A stretch of DNA of 6,007 nucleotides. It comes from an uncultured Chloroflexota bacterium (GTDB taxonomy: Bacteria > Chloroflexota > Limnocylindria > Limnocylindrales > Limnocylindraceae). Position 1 is the first letter of the stretch. Every line of letters begins with the position of its first letter. The notes beneath the pieces were generated by a model. It did no database searches, was not told the DNA's origin, and saw nothing but the letters and a program-made list of their open reading frames with translations. A program made the translations under genes and the position numbers. Where the stretch lies: the NCBI GenBank assembly GCA_903851225.1, contig CAINNT010000043.1, positions 1-6,007 of the forward strand, given 5' to 3'. Below, piece by piece: positions 1-5,372 of this stretch.

Positions 1-813
1 CGCCCACTCGAGTCAATGCCGGCCGACCTTCGTTCGCATCTGCGTGTCGGAGCCGACGGCTTTGACGTTGCAACACGCATCTACGCGCGATACCACGTGA
101 CCGACCCACAGACCTTCTATCGACAAGATGACGTCTGGACCGTTCCAGAGTCATCCGCTGGCTCACAGTCTCTGCCAGGTGAGTCGTACTATGTGCGCGT
201 TCGCCTTCCCGGTGAAGCTGGCACGGAATTCGTCCTCACTCAGCCACTTGTGCCGACGAGCCGACCGAACATGATCGCGTGGGTCGCCGCGCGCAACGAT
301 GGCGACGCCTACGGCCAAATCGTGGCGTACCGCTTCCCGAAGGACACTTCGGTCTTCGGTCCAAGTCAGGTAGGTGCCCGCATCGACGCGGACCCGATCA
401 TCTCGGCACAAACCACGCTGTGGGATCAGTCGGGTTCGACCGTCACGCGCGGAAACCTGATCGTGACGCCAATCGGCGGAACGGTCGTCTACCTGCAGCC
501 CGTGTATCTGCAGTCGACGTCAAGTGCCTTCCCTGAGTTCCAGAAGATCGTGGCGGCCACCTCGACCAAGGTGGTATGGGGAGACACGCTCTCTGAGGCG
601 TTGAACCTCCTTGTGGGCGGCGGCGTCGTCGATCCGGGCGACGGGACCAACCCAACCGATGTTGCGGGGCTGGTCGCAAAGGCCTCAGAGCTCTTTGCTC
701 AGGCGCAAGAGGCGTTGAAGGCAGGCGACTTTGCAACGTACGGCGTGCGGATTAGCGAACTGCAAGCGGTCCTGAAAGAGCTGTCAGCGCTGACGGAGAG
801 CACGCAGCCGTAG
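1..813 (+). CDS. UPF0182 (COG1615) family membrane protein, C-terminal part; 5' end outside window
   Basis: The reading frame is open from base 1 (codons R-P-L-E-S precede the first visible ATG at 16) to a TAG at 811-813, so about 270 residues are the C-terminal piece of a longer gene. The segments ADLRSHLR, ARYHVTDPQTFYRQDDVW and, later, MIAWVAARNDGDAYGQIVAY followed by FPKD match the conserved C-terminal half of UPF0182 proteins. These are normally about 900-1000 residues, with several N-terminal membrane helices and a large domain outside the membrane. No membrane helix is seen here, which agrees with this being that soluble domain. A Gly/Asp-rich linker (about residues 206-220 of the visible part) leads into a C-terminal helical pair containing ALKAGDFATYG, also typical of the family. 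Molecular function is unknown. The ATG at 16 is not the real start, because family similarity begins right at the edge. The CPBP protease gene starts ten bases downstream, so the two are probably co-transcribed. Confidence 0.87.
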   Translation, partial: RPLESMPADLRSHLRVGADGFDVATRIYARYHVTDPQTFYRQDDVWTVPESSAGSQSLPGESYYVRVRLPGEAGTEFVLTQPLVPTSRPNMIAWVAARNDGDAYGQIVAYRFPKDTSVFGPSQVGARIDADPIISAQTTLWDQSGSTVTRGNLIVTPIGGTVVYLQPVYLQSTSSAFPEFQKIVAATSTKVVWGDTLSEALNLLVGGGVVDPGDGTNPTDVAGLVAKASELFAQAQEALKAGDFATYGVRISELQAVLKELSALTESTQP

Positions 814-823
814 CGGCGTACCA

Positions 824-1804
824 ATGAACATGGAGTCGCGCCCGGGGCTGCTGCAACTTGCCGGGCGTGAGGCGCCAGCCCTCTATGTGATTGGCCTCTT
901 CTTTGCAGTCGTAGGCTCAGGGGCGCTCGTGGCCGGCGTTGCTGGCGCGGGTGTCGGCCTGGCACTCCTCGCACTCGTGTTTATTGGCGTGGGCGGCATC
1001 GCACTCTCTGGCGCATCTGCACTGCAGCGGCGTGTCGATACGCCTGAAGCGGGGTGGCGCGGGCCCGGTCCGCTCGCAATATTCTGGACAACGATCCCGT
1101 GGGCCCTTCTCGCACAGGTGCTTGTTGGCGGGCTGCTCACCGCGTTTGGCGTCGTGGCCTCTCTCACCACGCCACTCGGCACGCTCGTCTTGGCGGCGGC
1201 ATCAAACCTCGCAACGGTCCTGATCATTGGTCTTGTGGTGGTTGGAAGCGGCGCGGTCCGATGGCGCGATCTACTGTTCGCGACGCCGTCGGCTTCACCG
1301 AGCACGCTGCCACAACCTGATCGTCGTGGCGGGTTTGCTGGCGATCTCTTCTGGGGCGTTGCCCTAGCTGTGCCGATCCTCACTGCTGCAGGCCTTGTGG
1401 CGTCGTTGGTGATGGGCGGAACAGGTATCAGCGCGCCAATCGTCTTGCCAACGGCAATAAGCGCAACAGACCTCGCTGCAAACGTGCTGACCGCCGGGCT
1501 CGTTGCGCCGATCGGCGAGGAGCTGCTCTATCGCGGCGTGATCACGCAGGCGTGGGCGCGGCAGTCCAACGCTCGTCGCGCGGTGCTCTTCTCCGCAATC
1601 TTGTTCGCCTTTGCACACACGCTCACGGTTGGAGGCTCATCTGTCGCCGATGCCCTGGGTGTTGCCGCTGTCGCATTCATCGTTCGGTTGCCGCTCGGTA
1701 TCGCCCTGGGCTGGCTATGGATTCGTCGGCGTTCGCTGGTCGCGACGATCGCGCTGCATGCCGCGTACAACCTCGTCATCGTTGCCATCGCTGCTCTCAC
1801 GTAG
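824..1804 (+). CDS. CPBP family intramembrane glutamic endopeptidase (CAAX prenyl protease/Abi-like)
   Basis: The product is a 326-residue polytopic membrane protein with hydrophobic segments near residues 18-40, 42-62, 86-112, 120-142, 173-197, 218-232, 251-268, 275-297 and 304-323. The CPBP (Rce1/Abi) signature is complete. Motif 1 is E232-E233-x3-R237 (GEELLYRG), motif 2 is F261-x3-H265 (FAFAH), and motif 3 is H312-x3-N316 (HAAYN). In this family the paired Glu and the His residues activate water for peptide cleavage inside the membrane. Family roles include processing of prenylated proteins in eukaryotes and bacteriocin self-immunity or regulated proteolysis in bacteria. The substrate here cannot be told. 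The start is ATG 824, with ATG 830 as an alternative two codons later; neither has a clear Shine-Dalgarno site. The 10-base gap after the UPF0182 stop suggests translation coupled to that gene. The stop is TAG. Confidence 0.92.
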   Translation: MNMESRPGLLQLAGREAPALYVIGLFFAVVGSGALVAGVAGAGVGLALLALVFIGVGGIALSGASALQRRVDTPEAGWRGPGPLAIFWTTIPWALLAQVLVGGLLTAFGVVASLTTPLGTLVLAAASNLATVLIIGLVVVGSGAVRWRDLLFATPSASPSTLPQPDRRGGFAGDLFWGVALAVPILTAAGLVASLVMGGTGISAPIVLPTAISATDLAANVLTAGLVAPIGEELLYRGVITQAWARQSNARRAVLFSAILFAFAHTLTVGGSSVADALGVAAVAFIVRLPLGIALGWLWIRRRSLVATIALHAAYNLVIVAIAALT

Positions 1805-1944
1805 CGCCGCCTCACCAATACGCGACGGATACGCGGCTCACGGGAGGATGCCCCAGCCTTCGGTAGGGCGGCGGGAAAACGGCGGGCTCGCCGCTCTGCC
1901 GAGGGTGCCAATTTCGGCCACTTCCTCGTCGCCGTGGAGGATCG
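1805..1944. other. Intergenic spacer with a short direct repeat
   Basis: This 140-base spacer separates the protease gene from radC and is the longest gap in the window. It contains ATACGCG twice, at 1818-1824 and 1829-1835, spaced 11 bases start to start, about one helical turn. Downstream is a G/C-rich stretch (1866-1892) with a 5-base-pair hairpin (CGGCG-GGCT-CGCCG). There is no U-tract terminator and no convincing -35/-10 pair. The repeat could be a regulator site or chance; function is unknown. Confidence 0.3.
1936..1940 (+). promoter_or_regulatory. Ribosome binding site of radC
   Basis: GGAGG lies four bases before ATG 1945. This is the strongest Shine-Dalgarno match among the + strand genes here, although the spacing is shorter than the usual 5-9 bases. 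It supports ATG 1945 as the start. In the same frame upstream there is no other start codon before a TAG at 1864. Confidence 0.6.
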
Positions 1945-2622
1945 ATGAGCTTCGCCCTGGTAGCGGCCGTATCGGGCGATACGAGCCTTGAGCAGCGAGA
2001 TCGTGACGAACGTTTTACTCGTGCACTCGAGACGCTGCTCGCACACGGCAGCACAACTCATTCGGCAGGCGATCTCGTCACCCTTGCAGACGGACCGGAG
2101 GGGATCCTCAACGGCAACGCGATCGAGAGGTTTCTGAGTGCTGGGGTACCTCGCCACACCGTGGACCTTGTGACTCGCACGGTTGCGGCAGCGCGCGATC
2201 TCACCTCCTGGTGGCCGGCAGAGCGCGCGCGAGTCCAATCACCGGCCGATCTCGCCGCCATCGCACAGCCAACCTTCGGTCGGTCGGCACAGGAGCAGCT
2301 GCACGTTGCCATCGTCGACGGTCGCAATGGGCTGCTTGATCTTCGTCACGTGTATACGGGTACGGCGACGGGCACCAGCGTCCGCATCGGCGAGCTTCTG
2401 CGACCAGTGCTCCAGGCGCATGGTGTTGGGTTCGCCGCCGTACACAACCATCCGAGCGGCGACCCCGAGCCCTCAGACGAGGATCTCCGGTTGACGAGTG
2501 AACTTCTCGCCGCCGCCCGGCTCCTTGACATCGAGTTCCTCGACCATCTCGTGATTGGGCACGGTCGGTGGGTCAGCATTCGCTCGAAGCAGCCCTCGAT
2601 TTGGGGTGGCGAGGCTCCGTAG
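1945..2622 (+). CDS. radC: RadC family JAB-domain protein (putative DNA repair / MPN-type metalloprotein)
   Basis: The 225-residue length is normal for RadC. The C-terminal RadC/JAB domain (about residues 99-214) carries a full JAMM metal site: E150 (in RIGELL), then H167-x-H169, S177 and D180 within HNHPSGDPEPSDED. This is followed by the family's closing block LLDIEFLDHLVIGHGRWVSI. JAMM proteins bind zinc and many are isopeptidases, but bacterial RadC has no settled activity, and its historic assignment to DNA repair is doubtful. The N-terminal part (about residues 20-87) sits where RadC usually has a helix-hairpin-helix. Here the usual GIG-x2-KA turn reads AGVPRHTVD, so DNA binding by that element may be weakened. 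The start is ATG 1945 with GGAGG upstream. mreB follows 43 bases after the TAG stop, the same radC-mreB neighbourhood as in Bacillus. Family assignment is firm; biochemical role is not. Confidence 0.93.
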   Translation: MSFALVAAVSGDTSLEQRDRDERFTRALETLLAHGSTTHSAGDLVTLADGPEGILNGNAIERFLSAGVPRHTVDLVTRTVAAARDLTSWWPAERARVQSPADLAAIAQPTFGRSAQEQLHVAIVDGRNGLLDLRHVYTGTATGTSVRIGELLRPVLQAHGVGFAAVHNHPSGDPEPSDEDLRLTSELLAAARLLDIEFLDHLVIGHGRWVSIRSKQPSIWGGEAP

Positions 2623-2650
2623 GGGGGAGGGCGGGGGTGCACGGGGCGGG
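2622..2650 (+). other. Predicted G-quadruplex motif between radC and mreB
   Basis: Five G-tracts lie on the + strand: 2622-2627 (6 G), 2629-2631 (3), 2633-2637 (5), 2643-2646 (4) and 2648-2650 (3). The loops between them are A, C, TGCAC and C. This satisfies the standard four-tract rule (G3+ with loops of 1-7) with one tract to spare. The first G is the last base of the radC TAG stop, and the motif ends 15 bases before the mreB ATG. It covers the place where a -35 element of the mreB promoter would lie. Whether it folds is not shown by sequence alone. Confidence 0.6.
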
Positions 2651-2659
2651 TGCTACCAT
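2651..2659 (+). promoter_or_regulatory. Candidate extended -10 promoter for leaderless mreB transcription
   Basis: TGCTACCAT fits an extended -10 (TGn followed by TACCAT, four of six matches to TATAAT, including the key TA at the start and T at the end). A start site 6-7 bases downstream of the hexamer would fall on or next to the mreB ATG at 2666. No Shine-Dalgarno sequence lies in the usual place before that ATG, which agrees with a leaderless mRNA. There is no recognisable -35 around 2631-2636, where the DNA is G-rich. This is a prediction from spacing and motif only. Confidence 0.4.
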
Positions 2660-2665
2660 CGCGCA

Positions 2666-3718
2666 ATGCTTGACCGACTCTACAACCTCTTCTCGCGTGA
2701 TATCGGCATCGACCTAGGCACGGCGAATACGCTCGTCCACGTTTCTGGCAAGGGCGTCGTCATTAGCGAGCCATCGGTCGTTGCGGTTGAAGCGAAGTCG
2801 CGCAGGGTCCTGGCCATCGGCGCCGAGGCGAAGCGCATGCTCGGACGAACCCCCGCCAACATCGTGGCGATCAGGCCGCTACGCGATGGGGTGATCTCGG
2901 ACGCTGCGGTCACCGAACAGATGATTAGCTACTACGTCCGCAAGGTGCACCAGGGTGGCCTGCTCTCAGCTCGGCCGAGAATGATCATTGGCATTCCTTC
3001 TGGGGTGACAGAAGTCGAGAAGCGCGCGGTGCGCGATGCTGCGATTCGTGCGGGTGCACGGTGGGTTCGACTCGTTGAGGAGCCGATGGCGGCGGCAATT
3101 GGTGCGGGCCTTGCCGTTGGTGAGCCAAACGGCAGCATGATCGTTGACATCGGTGGCGGCACAACCGAAGTTGCCGTGACCAGCCTGGGGGGCATCGTGA
3201 CCGCCCGCAGCATTCGCATTGCCGGCGATGAGATGGATGAGAACATCGTGGCCTATGCTCGACGACAGTACAACCTCCTTCTCGGAGAGCGCACCGCAGA
3301 GGACATCAAGATGGCCGTGGGATCTGCGCACTCTGGTGAGTGGGACTCCCAACGCATCACCTTCCGTGGGCGCGACCTGCTTACCGGCCTACCTCGCGCG
3401 GTTGAAGTTGCTGCACCACAAGTACGTGAAGCCCTTGAACCTTCGGTCATTGAAATAATCAACGCTGTCCGCGACACCATCGAAGAGACTCCACCAGAGC
3501 TCGTTGCAGACATCATGGACCAAGGCATAGTTCTCGCCGGCGGTGGCGCACTCCTGCTCGGCATGGATGTCCGCCTCTCGGCCGAAACAAAGATGCCGGT
3601 CCGTATTGCCGATGACCCACTCACTTGCGTCGTGCGCGGCACCGGCATCATCCTTGACGAAGTTGAGACGCTCGAGAAGATGCTGGTTCCCGAGACGTAC
3701 CAGCGCCCACTCCGCTAA
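2666..3718 (+). CDS. mreB: Rod shape-determining protein MreB (bacterial actin)
   Basis: The product is a 350-residue actin-fold ATPase that polymerises under the inner membrane and guides the peptidoglycan elongation complex. The nucleotide-binding motifs are all present. Phosphate-1 is IDLGTANT at residues 15-22, and the catalytic-region EEPMAAAIGAG begins at 138. Phosphate-2 is DIGGGTTE at 161-168, and the adenosine motif GIVLAGGGALL begins at 287. The N-terminus MLDRLYNLFSRDIGID is the family's usual beginning, with a short hydrophobic/basic stretch that may touch the membrane. I chose ATG 2666 because conserved sequence starts right there. An in-frame ATG at 2555 would add 37 residues lying mostly inside radC and unlike any MreB. 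There is no Shine-Dalgarno site before 2666; an extended -10-like element and a G-quadruplex motif lie just upstream instead. mreC follows after six bases. The stop is TAA. Confidence 0.98.
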   Translation: MLDRLYNLFSRDIGIDLGTANTLVHVSGKGVVISEPSVVAVEAKSRRVLAIGAEAKRMLGRTPANIVAIRPLRDGVISDAAVTEQMISYYVRKVHQGGLLSARPRMIIGIPSGVTEVEKRAVRDAAIRAGARWVRLVEEPMAAAIGAGLAVGEPNGSMIVDIGGGTTEVAVTSLGGIVTARSIRIAGDEMDENIVAYARRQYNLLLGERTAEDIKMAVGSAHSGEWDSQRITFRGRDLLTGLPRAVEVAAPQVREALEPSVIEIINAVRDTIEETPPELVADIMDQGIVLAGGGALLLGMDVRLSAETKMPVRIADDPLTCVVRGTGIILDEVETLEKMLVPETYQRPLR

Positions 3719-3724
3719 GGTCCC

Positions 3725-4600
3725 ATGCTCCCTCGCGATCGTGGAGGGCGCAGCCCGCAGGCGGGCCTTATCGCCATAGGAGTCGTGCTCGCCATCAATG
3801 GGCTTCTCTTCCTCGTATCGGGGAGTGCGCCGGTGGTCGCAGTGCAGGGAGCTGCCGGTCAAGTGGTGCGAACGGTAAGTGAGCCAATCGCTGCCATAGG
3901 CAGAGGAGCCGCCTCCGTCCGCGATCTCTTCGTAGACATTCGCAGCCTGCAGGCCCGGCTGACCGCCCTTCTCGATGAGCGAGATCAACTCGCCGCCGAA
4001 GCGGCCCGAATCGCGAGTCTGGAGCGTGAGGTAGCCGAGCTTCAAGCAACTCTCGATCTGCGCGCCACAACCTCGTTTACCACCGTTGCGGCCCAGGTCA
4101 TCGCGCGTGACTTTGCGATCGATCGTCGCTATGTCATCCTCGATGTAGGGAGTGTGGACGGCATCAACGTTGGCGACGTTGTCATCGGTGCCGGTGCATC
4201 GCTCGCGGGACGCGTGGTGCAGGTGTCCGATCAGAGCTGTCAGGTCCGCCTGTTGACCGACCCAGAATTTTCCGTGACCTCTGAGATTGCCTCGACGGGC
4301 GCGATCGGGCAGGTCCGAGGGCGAGCCGCTAACCCGCTCGCCTTCGACGATGTCGATGCCCAGCGCCAGGTATTCGTTGGGGCAGAGATCACGACCTCTG
4401 GGATCGAGCTGAGCCCTACGCTGCGCTCTGCATTCCCGCGCGGGCTCTCAGTTGGTCGAGTGGTTGCCGTGAACAGCGTCACCTCTGCCGTGCTCCAGAG
4501 CGCCGACGTTCAGCCAACGCTCGATCTTGATTCGGTCAGGACGCTGCTGGTGATCCTCAACTACCGCGGCGGGCTGCCCCAGCCGAGCGAGTCGCCGTAG
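3725..4600 (+). CDS. mreC: Rod shape-determining protein MreC
   Basis: MreC is a bitopic inner-membrane protein that links MreB to the peptidoglycan synthases (PBP2/RodA) outside the cytoplasm. The 291 residues show the expected order. There is a short basic cytoplasmic tail (1-12) and one membrane helix at about 14-31 (LIAIGVVLAINGLLFLV). A coiled coil spans about 64-112 (repeating Leu/Ala with many Glu/Arg), and a double beta-barrel core about 115-280. Family marks include DVGSVDGINVGDVV (140-153), FPRGLSVGRVV (237-247) and the closing LDLDSVRTLLVIL. The start is ATG 3725, six bases after the mreB stop. A weak AAGG at 3717-3720, overlapping that stop, could serve as the ribosome site, so it is probably coupled to mreB. 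mreD, the usual next gene, is absent. The gene's last 44 bases overlap the end of the oppositely oriented ABC ATPase gene. The stop is TAG. Confidence 0.96.
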   Translation: MLPRDRGGRSPQAGLIAIGVVLAINGLLFLVSGSAPVVAVQGAAGQVVRTVSEPIAAIGRGAASVRDLFVDIRSLQARLTALLDERDQLAAEAARIASLEREVAELQATLDLRATTSFTTVAAQVIARDFAIDRRYVILDVGSVDGINVGDVVIGAGASLAGRVVQVSDQSCQVRLLTDPEFSVTSEIASTGAIGQVRGRAANPLAFDDVDAQRQVFVGAEITTSGIELSPTLRSAFPRGLSVGRVVAVNSVTSAVLQSADVQPTLDLDSVRTLLVILNYRGGLPQPSESP

Positions 4601-5372
4601 CGGTGCGTTTCGCCATCTTCTTCTTGTAGGCGGCAATCACGCTCTTCGCTGGACCATCGGCCACGATTCGGCCGCCATCAAGTTCGATAGCCCGCGTGCA
4701 GATCGTTGCGGCAGAATCGAGATCGTGTGTGACGAAGACGATCGCCCGTGCGCGCTTCATCATCTCGGTTATCCGCCCACGCGACTTTTCGATAAACGCG
4801 GCATCACCAGTCGAGAGGACCTCATCAAGGAGCAGAACATCAGGCTCGACGGAGGTCGCGACGCTGAAGCCGAGGCGCGCGCGCATTCCTGAGCTATAGG
4901 TTCGGACCTCCGCGTCGGCGAACTCGCCGAGTCCGGCGAAATCAAGGATCGCTGGTACTCGTCGCACCATCTCGTTGTGGGGGATCCCCAGGAATTCGCC
5001 GACTAGGAGGGTATTCTCTCGGGCATTCAACTCTGGGTCGAAGCCAGCGCCGAGCTGCAGGAGGGTGGCAATCTTCCCTCGAACCTCAACCTTGCCGGTC
5101 GTTGGCTCGAGGATGCCCGCCAGAACCTGCAGCATGGTGCTCTTCCCGGCACCGTTTGGCCCAATCACGGCGACGGACTCTCCGGCCTGAACACGGAAAT
5201 CGATGTCGCGCAGTGCCCAGAACTTGCCGCTTTGGGAGTGGCGGCCATCGCGCAGCACCGTGTCGCGGAGCTTGCGCTTCTTGTTCAGCCTCAGGTCGTA
5301 CTGCACGCCGAGTCCCGCCATCAGGATCGGAGGCGGTACCACCTTCGTTCGCGTGCTCTTGCGCTGTGCCAT
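4557..5372 (-). CDS. ABC-2 type polysaccharide/teichoic acid exporter, ATPase subunit (Wzt/TagH-like)
   Basis: This 271-residue nucleotide-binding protein powers export of a lipid-linked surface polymer through the partner permease encoded just before it. Walker A is GPNGAGKST (71-79) and the Q-loop is at Q106 in LLQLGAGFDPELNARENTLL. The signature is YSSGMRARLGF (159-169), Walker B is DVLLLDE (178-184), and the switch histidine is H216 in FVTHD. The LLQLGAGF-x-PEL-x-AREN block and the SSGM signature are typical of the Wzt/TagH/RfbB branch. It stops shortly after the core domain in a basic Lys/Arg/Ala/Thr-rich tail (250-271), so it lacks the C-terminal glycan-binding domain found in some Wzt proteins. 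ATG 5372 follows the permease TAG with no gap, and GAAGGTG (5385-5379 on the minus strand) is a good ribosome site six bases upstream. Its 3' end overlaps mreC by 44 bases. The exact exported polymer is not visible. Confidence 0.95.
   Translation of the reverse strand: MAQRKSTRTKVVPPPILMAGLGVQYDLRLNKKRKLRDTVLRDGRHSQSGKFWALRDIDFRVQAGESVAVIGPNGAGKSTMLQVLAGILEPTTGKVEVRGKIATLLQLGAGFDPELNARENTLLVGEFLGIPHNEMVRRVPAILDFAGLGEFADAEVRTYSSGMRARLGFSVATSVEPDVLLLDEVLSTGDAAFIEKSRGRITEMMKRARAIVFVTHDLDSAATICTRAIELDGGRIVADGPAKSVIAAYKKKMAKRTATATRSAGAARRGS

Noticed and set aside
1848..1991. Small 47-codon frame beginning GGAGG-ATG at 1848 and running into the radC start
   Set aside because: The Shine-Dalgarno-like sequence touches the ATG with no spacing, the product is low-complexity Arg/Pro/Ser-rich, it overlaps radC by 47 bases, and it resembles no family I recognise.
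1528..2238. Long minus-strand open frame (236 codons) across the protease end, the spacer and radC
   Set aside because: It runs antisense to two genes with firm motifs. Its product is Arg/Ala/Ser-rich with no recognisable domain, as expected of a chance frame in GC-rich DNA.
2525..2553. Perfect TTGACA at 2525-2530 as a -35 for mreB
   Set aside because: No -10-like hexamer lies 16-18 bases downstream (the region reads CTCGTG), and the sequence encodes the conserved LLDIEFLDH block of RadC.
2555..2665. In-frame N-terminal extension of MreB starting at ATG 2555
   Set aside because: The extra 37 residues lie mostly inside radC, are Gly/Arg-rich and do not resemble any MreB. Family similarity starts exactly at ATG 2666.
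3389..4045. Long minus-strand open frame (218 codons) opposite mreB and mreC
   Set aside because: It is a mirror of strongly conserved coding sequence on the other strand in GC-rich DNA, and its product shows no family features.
4566..4590. Possible terminator hairpin at the mreC end (GGCT-GCCCC-AGCC)
   Set aside because: The stem is only four base pairs, is not followed by a T-tract on either strand, and lies inside coding sequence of both genes.
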